Notes under the pieces: model-generated
Database searches by the model: none
Seen by the model: the letters and a program-made list of their open reading frames with translations, nothing else
Told to the model about the DNA's origin: nothing
Assembly (NCBI RefSeq): GCF_017654605.1
Contig: NZ_CP072113.1
Coordinates: 2,604,001 to 2,668,000, forward strand
Reading direction: 5' to 3'
Length of the DNA stretch: 64,000 bases
Origin: Yimella sp. cx-51
GTDB lineage: Bacteria; Actinomycetota; Actinomycetes; Actinomycetales; Dermatophilaceae
In this document: positions 47,594 through 56,718 of the stretch, in pieces
Layout of the letters: each line of letters opens with the position of its first letter
Position numbering within the stretch: the stretch's first letter is position 1
Made by a program: the position numbers and the translations under genes

Positions 47594-48352
47594 ATGGCAG
47601 GCATGTTCCGCCGATTCTTCGCCCGTCTGGCCGTCGCCGCGCTTCTGCTCACCTCGATGTCTGCATTGACCGCGATGCCAGCACGAGCACACGACACGCT
47701 GCGCCAGTCGATCCCGGAGAACGGCGCACGCACAGAACCCATCGAGGCGGTTTCGCTGGTCTTCACCGCGAATGTCCTGCAGACGGGCGCCGCTGTGGAG
47801 GTGACCGGCCCTTCGGGAGCCGTGACCGAGGGCGCTCCGCAGATCTCGGAGGCGCTGGTCACCCAGCAGGTGAAGACACCGTTGGCGGCCGGTGCCTACA
47901 CCGTGCGCTGGCGGGTTCTCTCCTCCGACGGTCATCCGATCTCAGGCACATTCAAGTTCACCGTGGTGGCAGACAACAGGGCGAATGCCTCCACGCAGAA
48001 TCAGACGCAGGCGCCGGGCGCCTCCGCCGAAGATGTCACCCCAGGCACAACTTCCACCGCTCCGACGCCCCCGGCACAGCAGAAGCCGACCGACTCCACC
48101 AACAACAACCCGGTGCTGATCATCGCCGCATCGGTACTGGCTCTGCTGCTGATCGGTGGCGGCGCACTGTTCGCCCGCTCCCGTCTTCGGGATGATGCCC
48201 CGCGTGCTGAATCGGCCACTGGATCTCGCGAAACGTCGGCGGGCGACGACCCCGAGCGCACCCCGCAGGACAGCCCGAGAGGCGTCGAAAACGCGCCCAC
48301 CAGCGCAGATGAACGCCCCGACCAGCATTCGGACACGCGCGATCACGACTGA
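47594..48352 (+). CDS. CopC-domain copper-binding membrane protein
   Basis: A 252-residue protein. The signal peptide ends ARA, so the mature chain starts with the copper-binding His (HDTLRQSIPENG). The CopC beta-barrel follows (about 33-130, with the second ligand region SSDGHPISGTFKF), then a Thr/Pro-rich linker, one membrane helix (VLIIAASVLALLLIGGGALF) and an acidic cytoplasmic tail. It probably handles copper outside the membrane; no CopD gene is adjacent. ATG 47603 is an alternative start. Confidence 0.88.
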   Translation: MAGMFRRFFARLAVAALLLTSMSALTAMPARAHDTLRQSIPENGARTEPIEAVSLVFTANVLQTGAAVEVTGPSGAVTEGAPQISEALVTQQVKTPLAAGAYTVRWRVLSSDGHPISGTFKFTVVADNRANASTQNQTQAPGASAEDVTPGTTSTAPTPPAQQKPTDSTNNNPVLIIAASVLALLLIGGGALFARSRLRDDAPRAESATGSRETSAGDDPERTPQDSPRGVENAPTSADERPDQHSDTRDHD

Positions 48353-48494
48353 TGCGCTACCAGCGGTGCCCCTGATGTACCGTTGGCCCCACGACAGATA
48401 CCAAAGATCCCGGGAGTTCCGGATGATCGATCCTCGGGCTGCGGCTCGAGGTTCGTCGTTCGTGCCCCGGCAACACACACGAGGGGGTCTCGCC

Positions 48495-48701
48495 ATGGGG
48501 CGCGGCCGGGCTAAAGCAAAGCAGACGAAGGTTGCTCGCGAGTTGAAGTACTTCTCTCCCGACACCGACCTCAACGCTCTCGAGCGAGAACTGCGAGCTT
48601 CGTCAACGACTCGACCTGCGGAGCACACCGCCGCAGATGCGAGTCACGGCGAAGACGACGATTACGACGACTACGCCGACTGGGCGTCGCACAACCGCTG
48701 A
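48495..48701 (+). CDS. DUF3073 family protein
   Basis: A 68-residue actinobacterial protein: MGRGRAKAKQTKVARELKYFSP, then ERELRAS and an acidic end DDDYDDYADWASHNR. Function unknown; a basic head and acidic tail suggest nucleic-acid or ribosome association. GAGGGGG precedes the ATG. It is convergent with purM, its usual neighbour. Confidence 0.9.
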   Translation: MGRGRAKAKQTKVARELKYFSPDTDLNALERELRASSTTRPAEHTAADASHGEDDDYDDYADWASHNR

Positions 48702-48774
48702 ACCCTCGTCCGCGGACGCGACGAGCGTCGGCGCCACGACCACCGACCCGCTCAACCCTCGCGGTGGGCGGCTG

Positions 48775-49887
48775 TCAGTGTGCGTAACGACCGATCAGCT
48801 GTGCACCGCCGGCGTCGACGCCCTTCGCTCCGGTAATGACCTCACCGAGCGAGGCGTCGGCGTCCTCGCGGCCCACGATGCGACCCATCTCCCAGCTCGG
48901 GAGTGACGCGGCGTCCAGCACAGCCCGTGCCGAGTCGACGCACTCGGCGGGCAGGACGGCAACGAAGCCCACACCCATGTTGAGCGTCGCTTCCAGATCG
49001 CTCTGCGGCACCTTACCCAGCTCACCGATCACCGTGAAGATCGGCGCCGGCGTCCAGGTGGAACGGTCCATCACCGCCGTGACTCCCTTGGGAAGCACCC
49101 GCGCGACGTTCGCGGCGAGTCCTCCGCCCGTGACATGCGACAGCGCATGGATGTCGACCCCGTCAGCACGAATCAGGCGCAGCAGGTCTGCGGCGTAGAC
49201 GCGGGTCGGGCTGAGCACCTCTTCGCCCAGGGTGTGGCCGAATTCCGGCACGTGCTGCTCCAACTGCCACCCGCTGGCCGCGATCACCTTGCGCACGAGC
49301 GACAGACCGTTGGAGTGCAGCCCCGACGAGGCGATGCCGAGCACCACGTCTCCCACCTGCACCCGATCGGGCGTGATGAGATCGGCGTACTCGACGACTC
49401 CTGTCGCAGCGCCCGCCACGTCGTACTCATCAGGATCGAGCAGACCAGGGTGCTCAGCGGTCTCTCCACCGACCAGCGCGACGCCTGCCTGAGCGCAAGC
49501 CGCAGCGATGCCCCCGACGATCGCCGCGATCCGCTCCGGGACGACCTTGCCGGTGGCGATGTAGTCGGTCATGAACAGCGGTTCGGCACCGCACACGACG
49601 ATGTCGTCGACGACCATACCGACCAGGTCGAAACCGATGGTGTCGTGCTTGTCCATCGCCTGGGCGATCGCCACCTTCGTGCCCACACCATCGGTGGACG
49701 TCGCCAGCACCGGACGCTGCATCCGAGTCAGCGCCGAGGCGTCGAAGAGTCCGGCGAAACCGCCGAGGCCGCCCAGCACCTCCGGCCGCTGCGCCTGCCG
49801 CACGGAGGCCTTCATCAGTTCGACGGCCTTGTCGCCGGCGTGGACGTCGACGCCTGCATCGGCGTACGTGATCGGGGTGTCGCTCAT
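48775..49887 (-). CDS. purM: Phosphoribosylformylglycinamidine cyclo-ligase
   Basis: A 370-residue AIR synthetase (ATP-dependent closure of FGAM to AIR, de novo purine step 5). Conserved ITYADAGVDVHAGDKAVELMK, ATSTDGVGTKVAIA, GEPL-like VCGAEPLFMTDYIATG and LVGGETAEHPGLL are visible. It starts 23 bases after the purF stop, so it belongs to the purF-purM operon. Confidence 0.97.
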   Translation of the reverse strand: MSDTPITYADAGVDVHAGDKAVELMKASVRQAQRPEVLGGLGGFAGLFDASALTRMQRPVLATSTDGVGTKVAIAQAMDKHDTIGFDLVGMVVDDIVVCGAEPLFMTDYIATGKVVPERIAAIVGGIAAACAQAGVALVGGETAEHPGLLDPDEYDVAGAATGVVEYADLITPDRVQVGDVVLGIASSGLHSNGLSLVRKVIAASGWQLEQHVPEFGHTLGEEVLSPTRVYAADLLRLIRADGVDIHALSHVTGGGLAANVARVLPKGVTAVMDRSTWTPAPIFTVIGELGKVPQSDLEATLNMGVGFVAVLPAECVDSARAVLDAASLPSWEMGRIVGREDADASLGEVITGAKGVDAGGAQLIGRYAH

Positions 49888-49909
49888 GGTCGGCCTTCGT
49901 CGTCGAGGG

Positions 49910-51505
49910 TCAGGGGTGCTGCAGGGCGCCGGAGCCGCCACCGGAAACTCCGAGGCTCACGCCCTCGGCGTCGGCGTGCCCACGGCGATCCTGCTCGGCG
50001 ACGGGCACGCTGCGCTCATGTCCGGAGACGATGTCGAGCGGGAGCGTCTCCAGCACGTGCTTGCCGATCTGCCCGTCCTCCGGCAGTTCGATCGGGTACT
50101 CACCGGTGAAGCAGGCCGTACACAACTTCTCCTGCGGCTGAGCGGTCGCGGCGATCATGCCCTCGGTGGAGATGTACCCGAGCGAATCGGCACCGATGGA
50201 CGCTCGGATCTCCTCGACCCCGAGCCCCGTCGCGATGAGCTCGGCCCGGGTGGCGAAGTCGATGCCGTAGAAGCACGGCCACTTCACCGGCGGGCTCGAG
50301 ATGCGCACGTGCACCTCTGCGGCACCGGCCTCCCGCAACATCCGGATCTGGGCCCGCTGGGTGTTGCCGCGCACGATCGAGTCGTCGATGACCACGATCC
50401 GCTTACCGCGAATGGAGTGCTCAAGTGGGTTGAGCTTCAACCGGATTCCCAGCTGCCGCAGGGTCTGGCTGGGCTGGATGAAGGTGCGACCGACGTAGGC
50501 GTTCTTCACGAATCCCTGGCCGTACGGAATGCCGCTCTCCTGGGCATAACCGGTGGCTGCGGGCACCCCTGACTCGGGCACGCCAATGACCATGTCGGCC
50601 TCGACCGGGTGCTCCCGGGCCAGTTCACGTCCCATCTCGACACGCGCCTCGTGCACCACCCGGTCGTTGATGACCGCATCCGGGCGGGCCAGGTAGACGT
50701 ACTCGAAGACGCAACCCCTACGTGTGGGCTCGGCGAAGCGGTGCGAACGCAGACCGTTCTCGTCGATCGCGATCAGTTCACCGGGCTCGATCTCGCGCAC
50801 GACGCTCGCACCGACGGTCTGCAGCGCGGCGGTCTCCGAAGCGATCACCCAGCCACGCTCGAGTCGTCCGAGTGCAAGCGGGCGGACGCCGTAAGGGTCG
50901 CGGGCGGCGTACAGGGTGTGCTCGTCCATGAAGACGAAGCAGAACGCGCCGCGCAGCTTGGGCAGCACCTCGATCGCGGCTTGCTCCAGCGACTTGGACT
51001 CGTCGGCCGAGAGCAAAGAGGTCACCAGCGCGGTGTCGGAGGTGTTGCCGCGGGCGAGTTCACCGCGGATGGTGCGGCCCTCGTGGTGGGCGTCCACCAT
51101 CTCGCGCAGCTCGACGGTGTTGATGAGGTTGCCGTTGTGAGCCAGGGCAACGGTGCCACCCGCGTGACCGCCGAGGGTGGGCTGGGCGTTCTCCCAGGTG
51201 CTGCCGCCCGTGGTGGAGTAGCGGGTGTGCCCGATCGCGATGTGACCGCGCAGACTGCTCAGGCTCGACTCGTCGAAGACCTGTGAGACCAGACCCATGT
51301 CCTTGTAGACCAGGATGCTCTGACCATCGCTGGTGGCCATGCCGGCCGATTCCTGGCCCCGGTGTTGGAGGGCGTACAAACCGAAATAGGTGAGTTTGGC
51401 GACTTCCTCCCCGGGAGCCCAGACCCCGAAGACGCCGCAAGCATCCTGCGGTGCTTTTTCGCCGGGAATGAGTTCGTGGGACAGCCGTCCGTCAGCGCGA
51501 GCCAC
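49910..51505 (-). CDS. purF: Amidophosphoribosyltransferase
   Basis: A 531-residue first enzyme of purine synthesis (PRPP plus glutamine to phosphoribosylamine). An N-terminal propeptide of 22 residues precedes the catalytic Cys23 (ACGVFGVW). The glutaminase domain has GHTRYSTTG and AHNGNL, the PRPP loop is VVIDDSIVRGNT, and cysteines in KWPCFYGIDFA and KLCTACFTGEY fit the Bacillus-type Fe-S cluster. The GTG start lacks a strong ribosome site. Operon with purM. Confidence 0.96.
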   Translation of the reverse strand: MARADGRLSHELIPGEKAPQDACGVFGVWAPGEEVAKLTYFGLYALQHRGQESAGMATSDGQSILVYKDMGLVSQVFDESSLSSLRGHIAIGHTRYSTTGGSTWENAQPTLGGHAGGTVALAHNGNLINTVELREMVDAHHEGRTIRGELARGNTSDTALVTSLLSADESKSLEQAAIEVLPKLRGAFCFVFMDEHTLYAARDPYGVRPLALGRLERGWVIASETAALQTVGASVVREIEPGELIAIDENGLRSHRFAEPTRRGCVFEYVYLARPDAVINDRVVHEARVEMGRELAREHPVEADMVIGVPESGVPAATGYAQESGIPYGQGFVKNAYVGRTFIQPSQTLRQLGIRLKLNPLEHSIRGKRIVVIDDSIVRGNTQRAQIRMLREAGAAEVHVRISSPPVKWPCFYGIDFATRAELIATGLGVEEIRASIGADSLGYISTEGMIAATAQPQEKLCTACFTGEYPIELPEDGQIGKHVLETLPLDIVSGHERSVPVAEQDRRGHADAEGVSLGVSGGGSGALQHP

Positions 51506-51529
51506 GTACGTATCCTCGCACGCTGCCGG

Positions 51530-51811
51530 TCAACGGCCCGCGCGGCGGTCGGCCCACAGAGCCGCCAGCGCACCGAGGAGGGTGCCGAGCGTCCCGAAGA
51601 TCACCGCGAAGTAGGCGAACGCCGTGCCCGTGGAGTAGTCGGAGGGCTTGCTGTCGGGCAGGTTGGCCACAACGGCCGCAGCAATGATGCCGATGACCGC
51701 ACCGGTGAGCAGGAAAGCGACGATATTGGGCCGGCGGCGCACCGGGATCAACGTCGGGGGTGCCTCATCACCGGCATCGTCGGAGATTTGCTCGGGCTCA
51801 TGGTTCGACAC
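51530..51811 (-). CDS. Small two-helix membrane protein upstream of purF
   Basis: A 93-residue protein with an acidic N-terminus (residues 1-25) and two membrane helices (IVAFLLTGAVIGIIAAAVV and AYFAVIFGTLGTLLGALAALW). Conserved position before purF in related genomes is my recollection; function unknown. GTG 51811 lies 6 bases after TACGGT (51823-51818). The purF start is 25 bases downstream, so they may share a transcript. Confidence 0.7.
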   Translation of the reverse strand: MSNHEPEQISDDAGDEAPPTLIPVRRRPNIVAFLLTGAVIGIIAAAVVANLPDSKPSDYSTGTAFAYFAVIFGTLGTLLGALAALWADRRAGR

Positions 51812-51882
51812 CGTTCAACCGTAGCGAGCCGGTGACTAGGGTTGCGACAGGTCCCTTCCCCCAGGCAGAGAGGCGCTACCCC

Positions 51883-54069
51883 ATGAAGTGGGTCATCCTC
51901 ATCCTCGTTCTCATCATCTTCGTCCTGTTGGCGATCATCTTCCTGCGCGATCCGCAGCGTGGTGGATCGGTCGGCATCCACGGTGTCGACGGCAAACGCA
52001 AGGTCGGACGCGGCTCCGAGGACGAGCCGGAGGCAGTCGAGCCACCCGCCACTGCCGCCTCTGCCGAGAGCAAGCCGGCCAAGGCCGAGCCGGCCACCGC
52101 TGAAGCTCCTGCTCAGACCAAGGACTCCAGCGCGCAGGCTCCTGCTGGTGCTGCCGCGGCTGCTGGTGCCGTAGGAGCCACGGCGGCGGTGAGTTCGACC
52201 CCCGAGAAGCAGGCTGCACCGCAGGACGACGCGGCCCCGGCCGCCGACGACTGGGACGCCGAACCCGCACCGGTGAGCGAGCAGCGTGCACCAGCCGAAT
52301 CTGCCGCATCCACCGACGACGACTGGGACGCAGAGCCCGCGCCCGTCGACGAGGAGGCCGCACCGGCCCCGGCTGCATCTTCCGGAGATGACTGGGACGC
52401 CGAACCGGCACCGGTGAGCGACCAGGCGGCTTCTGCGGCACCTGCAGCTTCGTCGGGAGACGACTGGGACGCAGAGCCCGCACCCGTCGACGAGAAGGCA
52501 GGACCCGCTTCTTCCGGGGACGACTGGGACGCAGAGCCCGCACCCGTCGACGAGAAGGCAGGACCCGCTTCTTCCGGGGACGACTGGGACGCCGAGCCGC
52601 CCGCCCTCACCGACGACGCACCCGCTCCGGCGCAGAGCGCACCGGCCACAGAACAGGCGGCTCCCGCGGCACCTGCAGCTGCGTCCGGCGACGACTGGGA
52701 CGCCGAGCCGCCAGCACTCACCGACGACGCGCCGGCTGCGGCGCAAGATGCACCGAGCCCCGCCGCCGAAACCTCGGGTGATGACTGGGACGCTGCTCCG
52801 CCGCCGCTCTCGGACGCTGCGTCCGATGCTGCCGGGCAGACCAGCCCGACCACGGACGCGTCAACGGATGTCGACGACGACAAGCAGGCAGGATCGACGC
52901 CGGCCGCTTCGACGGAAGCCGAGCCCGCGGCCGCGGCTGCTACGACCGCGACCGATGACGGTGGCGACGACTGGGCCACCCCGCCCCCCGCTTTGGACGA
53001 CCTGCCGACGCAGTCGGCGTCCGCGGCCGACGACGGGGCACCGGCAGCCCCCGCTGCCCCGCTGACCAAGGAACCGGCAGAGCCCTCACCCACGGCAGAG
53101 ACCGCAGAGACCTCCGCCGCTGACCAGGTCGACACCTCGTCCGGCGGCGGCGAGCAGCAGGTCGGCGAGGCGCCGGAATCGGAGCAGTCCGAGGGCACCA
53201 CGTCCGCTGCCGCGACCACTGCGGCGGCCGACACGTCCGGTGCGGTGGCGCATGAGGCGCCCGCTGTGGAGACTGCTGATGAGCCGGTCGCCGGGCAGGC
53301 ACCACCCGCTCCGGCCGATGACACCGACGACTGGGGCACTCCTCCTCCGGCGTTGGAAGACCTCCCGGCCACCGAACCGCAGACCGCCAAGACCGAGGCC
53401 GCCCCGAACACTGCGCCGGAGACCGACGCACCCCAGGCCGAGGCCCCGGAGGCTGAAGCGGCTGCGGCTGCGGCTGGCACGCCCGAAACCGAAGCCTCCA
53501 TGGCTGAAGCGCCCGCAGCCGAGTCGCCCCAAACCGAAGCGCCCAAGACGGAAGCACCTGACGCGGGGGCGAAGGCGGAATCGCCTGCGCAGCCTGCCCG
53601 GGTCGACGGAGGAAAGCCGTGGGCAACCCCGCCGCTACCGCTCGGCGACTTCGAAGGCAGTGGCGGCCAGACCGGGCAGGCACCGTCGCAGTCGGCTCCG
53701 ATGCGCGACGCCGACGAGGCTGATGCGGCATCCGGTCTGCACAGCGGTCAGGGTTCGGAGCCGCCGCACGGTATGACCGCGGCGAGCCACACCGTGATCG
53801 ACGACGAGCCGGCAGCGACTGCTGCTCCGGCGGCCGCGCCGAGCGAGGTCGCTGAGGGTCCGGCAGACGGGCCGTTCGGTCCGGGCTCGGCGATGCCCGA
53901 GGATGACGGCTCCGGTCCGGCTGGATGGATCAAGGGCAACGCCGACTCGATGCTCTTCCACACCACCGACTCCCCCAGCTACGCCCAGACGGAGGCGGAG
54001 GTCTACTTCAAGGACGAGCAGGTCGCAGCCGCGGCCGGGTTCCGCCACTGGGACGCGTCCAAGCGCTGA
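51883..54069 (+). CDS. Membrane-anchored acidic W-repeat protein with sunset-like C-terminus
   Basis: A 728-residue protein. One N-terminal membrane helix (MKWVILILVLIIFVLLAIIFL) is followed by RDPQR and KRK, so the rest should be cytoplasmic. A long disordered Ala/Pro/Glu/Asp region contains about 11 tryptophan-punctuated repeats: early DDWDAEPAPV, later GDDWDAEPPAL, then DDWATPPPAL, DDWGTPPPAL and PWATPPLPL. The last 45 residues (WIKGNADSMLFHTTDSPSY, ending GFRHWDASKR) resemble the short sunset domain of actinobacterial and phage proteins. No function known. The sense frame, not the antisense Ser/Ala-rich frame, has the membrane anchor and C-terminal domain. Confidence 0.75.
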   Translation: MKWVILILVLIIFVLLAIIFLRDPQRGGSVGIHGVDGKRKVGRGSEDEPEAVEPPATAASAESKPAKAEPATAEAPAQTKDSSAQAPAGAAAAAGAVGATAAVSSTPEKQAAPQDDAAPAADDWDAEPAPVSEQRAPAESAASTDDDWDAEPAPVDEEAAPAPAASSGDDWDAEPAPVSDQAASAAPAASSGDDWDAEPAPVDEKAGPASSGDDWDAEPAPVDEKAGPASSGDDWDAEPPALTDDAPAPAQSAPATEQAAPAAPAAASGDDWDAEPPALTDDAPAAAQDAPSPAAETSGDDWDAAPPPLSDAASDAAGQTSPTTDASTDVDDDKQAGSTPAASTEAEPAAAAATTATDDGGDDWATPPPALDDLPTQSASAADDGAPAAPAAPLTKEPAEPSPTAETAETSAADQVDTSSGGGEQQVGEAPESEQSEGTTSAAATTAAADTSGAVAHEAPAVETADEPVAGQAPPAPADDTDDWGTPPPALEDLPATEPQTAKTEAAPNTAPETDAPQAEAPEAEAAAAAAGTPETEASMAEAPAAESPQTEAPKTEAPDAGAKAESPAQPARVDGGKPWATPPLPLGDFEGSGGQTGQAPSQSAPMRDADEADAASGLHSGQGSEPPHGMTAASHTVIDDEPAATAAPAAAPSEVAEGPADGPFGPGSAMPEDDGSGPAGWIKGNADSMLFHTTDSPSYAQTEAEVYFKDEQVAAAAGFRHWDASKR
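52461..52580 (+). repeat. Perfect 60-bp tandem duplication inside the W-repeat gene
   Basis: Bases 52461-52520 are repeated identically at 52521-52580 and continue 12 bases into a third, diverged copy. Each unit encodes DDWDAEPAPVDEKAGPASSG, so the length change is in frame and looks recent. Confidence 0.9.
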
Positions 54070-54081
54070 TGCAGCGTGAGC

Positions 54082-54113
54082 ATGGGGGCCGTCGATCCGT
54101 CGACGGCCCCCAT
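54082..54113. terminator. Convergent terminator W-repeat gene / SCP-like gene
   Basis: Perfect 14-bp stem ATGGGGGCCGTCGA with its complement, loop TCCG. Confidence 0.75.
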
Positions 54114-54129
54114 TGCTGTGCTCGAGGAG

Positions 54130-54498
54130 TTACGGACGCGGGATGAGCGGCAGGTATACGGTCAGGTCTGCGCGTCCGCCGGACGCCTGGAGACTGCCAT
54201 CGGCCTCTGCGTCGTGCCACCGCTGATCGCCGACCGCCAGGCCCAACCAGGTCGCGGCCGACATCTCGACGACGTTGGCCGGTGTGCCTCGCCGATGGGT
54301 GGGGCCCTCGATCACCTGCACGGCACCGAAAGGTGGCACCCGCACTTCCACCGACCGTCCCGGGGCCTGGAGCGAGAGTTCTTCAAGGGTGTAGCGCACC
54401 GCGGTCGCCAGTACCGCCCGTTCCACGGTCGGATCAGCGCACCATGCGCGTACGGCTTCGCGACCCTGCACCGGGTCGATCCTGCGTCGTGCTGCCAC
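54130..54498 (-). CDS. Sterol carrier (SCP2-like) family protein
   Basis: A 122-residue protein of the bacterial SCP-orthologue type: DPVQGREAVRAWCADP, a middle beta sheet (RSVEVRVPPFGAVQVIEGP), and NVVEMSAATWLGLAVGDQRW. Thought to bind lipophilic ligands; bacterial role unknown. Found among purine genes in many actinobacteria. A purine-rich AAGGAAG precedes the GTG start. Confidence 0.85.
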   Translation of the reverse strand: MAARRRIDPVQGREAVRAWCADPTVERAVLATAVRYTLEELSLQAPGRSVEVRVPPFGAVQVIEGPTHRRGTPANVVEMSAATWLGLAVGDQRWHDAEADGSLQASGGRADLTVYLPLIPRP

Positions 54499-54559
54499 GG
54501 CTTCCTTCCCTCATGCGGCTCGCTCAGGACGGCGGCCACCCGGGTCCTAGGCTCTCACC

Positions 54560-55363
54560 ATGTCCGCGAACATCGAATTGCAGACCGATGAGCGCGGCGG
54601 CGTGTTGGTGCTGCGCGACGGCCATCCGCAGTCTTATGTCGATCCGAACGATCCCGGTCTGCTGACTTTCGAGTACATACAGCACTTCGCACTCGTCCTG
54701 GATCTCCTACCGCCCGGACCGCTGGCGGTGACCCACGTCGGGGGCGCCGGACTCACCCTCGCGCGCTATCTGCAGCACACCCGGGCGGGTTCGCCGCAGA
54801 TCGTGCTGGAGCCGGATGAACAACTCACCGCTGCCGTCCGGCAGAACCTCCCGCTACCCCGTGGTCATCGCATCCGGGTGCGGCCGGTCGATGGCTTCAC
54901 CGGCCTGCAGTGCCTCGCCGAGGGCAGCGCCGACGTGATCGTGATCGATGCGTTCGACAACGGACGGGTGCCGGGCGACTTGGTCACAACCGTTGCGCTG
55001 CAACGCTGTTCGCAGGTGCTCAAGCCTGATGGTGTGCTGCTGTTCAACATCGCCGATCGTCCTGATCGGCAGTTCCTGAATCGCGTCCTCGCCGGTGCGG
55101 CAAAGGAGTTCAGCACGTTGACGGTGCTGACCACCTCGGAGGTGCTGCGCAAGAAGCGATTCGGCAACTACGTCCTCGCTGCCACGAACGGCACACTGCC
55201 GGACGCAGAGTTGCGCCGACAGGTGGCCGCGGCTGACTTCCCGACCCGACTCGTGCCACCCGGGGAGACCGCGGCGTGGGCTCGCTCGGCGCGTCCGATC
55301 AGCTCTGCCGACGAAGACGCAGCACCGGCCCCGAGCGAGACGAGCCAGCTGCGATTCCGCTGA
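54560..55363 (+). CDS. Spermidine synthase-like methyltransferase-fold protein
   Basis: A 267-residue protein of the spermidine synthase superfamily: SYVDPNDPGLLTFEYIQHF, the nucleotide loop VTHVGGAGLTLARYLQ, acidic IVLEPDEQL and ADVIVIDAFDNGRVP. The putrescine-binding residues are not clearly kept, as in many actinobacterial members whose substrate is unknown. TAGGCT at 54548-54553 is 6 bases before the ATG, indicating a leaderless start. It ends 3 bases before the convergent purC stop. Confidence 0.82.
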   Translation: MSANIELQTDERGGVLVLRDGHPQSYVDPNDPGLLTFEYIQHFALVLDLLPPGPLAVTHVGGAGLTLARYLQHTRAGSPQIVLEPDEQLTAAVRQNLPLPRGHRIRVRPVDGFTGLQCLAEGSADVIVIDAFDNGRVPGDLVTTVALQRCSQVLKPDGVLLFNIADRPDRQFLNRVLAGAAKEFSTLTVLTTSEVLRKKRFGNYVLAATNGTLPDAELRRQVAAADFPTRLVPPGETAAWARSARPISSADEDAAPAPSETSQLRFR

Positions 55364-55366
55364 GCT

Positions 55367-56251
55367 TCAGGAGAATCGGCGACCGGTGAGAGCCTCGAAG
55401 GCCTCGATGTACTTCGCGCGGGTCTGCTCCACCACCTCGTCCGGCAGCGCGGGCGGCTGCGCGCCGGAGTTCTTGTCCCAGCCGCTGGCGGGCGAGGTCA
55501 GCCAATCGCGCACGAACTGCTTGTCGTAGGACGGCTGGGGGCCACCGGGCGCGTAGGTGTCGGCCGGCCAGAACCGGGACGAGTCGGGGGTCAGCACCTC
55601 GTCGGCGAGCACCAGCGTGCCGTCGGCGCGAGCTCCGAACTCCACCTTGGTATCGGCAAGGATGATGCCTCGCTGCTGCGCGATCTCATTGCCACGCTTC
55701 AGGATTGCGATGGTCAGATCGCGCACTTCAGCGGCCCGCTCCGCACCGATGGTCTGGACGACCTGCTCGAAGCTGATGGGCTCGTCGTGCTCGCCCACGG
55801 GGGCCTTCGTCGAGGGGGTGAAGATCGGTTCGGGAAGCTGCGAGCCGTCCACCAAGCCCGCGGGCAGTTCGACTCCCGACACCACACCGGTGCGCTGGTA
55901 ATCAGCCAGCCCACCACCGGTGAGATAACCGCGAGCGACACACTCCACCGGCACCATGTCGAGCCGTTCGACGAGCACCGCGCGGCCGCTGACCTCGGCA
56001 GGGACGTCAGTGGAGATCACGTGGTTCGGCACCAGATCGGCCAGCTGCTCGAACCACCACAGCGACATCTGGGTGAGCACCTTGCCCTTGTCGGGAATCG
56101 CCGAATCGAGCACGAAGTCGTAGGCCGAGACGCGATCGGAGGCAACCAGCAACACCTGATCGTCGCGCGCGACGTCGTCCACGAGCGGCACATACAGATC
56201 GCGCACCTTGCCGGAGTAGACGTGGGCGTATCCGGGGATTTCGAGGCTCAT
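55367..56251 (-). CDS. purC: SAICAR synthase
   Basis: A 294-residue phosphoribosylaminoimidazole-succinocarboxamide synthase (CAIR plus aspartate plus ATP). Visible are [41 protein letters not shown] and [15 protein letters not shown], with the typical C-terminal [17 protein letters not shown] 56251 gives the standard N-terminus; a longer frame to 56395 has possible starts but no better ribosome site. Confidence 0.95.
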   Translation of the reverse strand: MSLEIPGYAHVYSGKVRDLYVPLVDDVARDDQVLLVASDRVSAYDFVLDSAIPDKGKVLTQMSLWWFEQLADLVPNHVISTDVPAEVSGRAVLVERLDMVPVECVARGYLTGGGLADYQRTGVVSGVELPAGLVDGSQLPEPIFTPSTKAPVGEHDEPISFEQVVQTIGAERAAEVRDLTIAILKRGNEIAQQRGIILADTKVEFGARADGTLVLADEVLTPDSSRFWPADTYAPGGPQPSYDKQFVRDWLTSPASGWDKNSGAQPPALPDEVVEQTRAKYIEAFEALTGRRFS

Positions 56252-56443
56252 GACGACATTCTTGCCCAACTGCCCCTCGCCGAAATTCACAGGTTCGATG
56301 GGCCCCATTCGACGATGTAAACAGTCAAGATAAAAGTGGTTGCTCCGCCAGCGCCAACCGGTCGCAAGAACCGCGGCTGTTGACGGAGAGATCATGCCAA
56401 GCGGTGATCCTCAAGGGTCATTCAACAAACATGGAGGTCAAGC

Positions 56444-56641
56444 ATGGGTATCGGAGACAAGATCTCGAACAAGGCTGAAGAGCTCAAGGGCATGGCCCAG
56501 GAGAAGCTCGGTGACGCCCGCGACGACCACAGCCAGCAGGCTGAGGGCGAGGCGACCCAGGCTGAGGCCAAGGCCAAGCAGGCTGGCGAGCACGCCAAGG
56601 ACTCCTTCGGCGACGCCAAGGATGCCGTCACCGGCAACTGA
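56444..56641 (+). CDS. CsbD family stress protein
   Basis: A 65-residue charged helical protein (MGIGDKISNKAEELKGMAQE, KLGDARDDHSQQAEG) of the CsbD/YjbJ type, induced by general stress in other bacteria. GGAGG at good spacing precedes the ATG. It is inserted between purC and purD on the opposite strand, with its own terminator. Confidence 0.88.
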   Translation: MGIGDKISNKAEELKGMAQEKLGDARDDHSQQAEGEATQAEAKAKQAGEHAKDSFGDAKDAVTGN

Positions 56642-56657
56642 CGCCTTCACCAACGAG

Positions 56658-56687
56658 AGCGGGCCCGACCATCTGGTCGGGCCCGCT
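56658..56687. terminator. Terminator csbD-like / purD
   Basis: Perfect 14-bp stem AGCGGGCCCGACCA with its complement, loop TC, between convergent genes. Confidence 0.8.
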
Positions 56688-56718
56688 CCGCTTGGGGCTG
56701 AGGTTAGACAGGGGTTTG

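Noticed and set aside
52113-53546. Ser/Ala-rich minus-strand open frame opposite the W-repeat gene
   Set aside because: It lacks a signal or domain, while the plus frame has a membrane anchor, ordered C-terminus and repeat-unit conservation at protein level.
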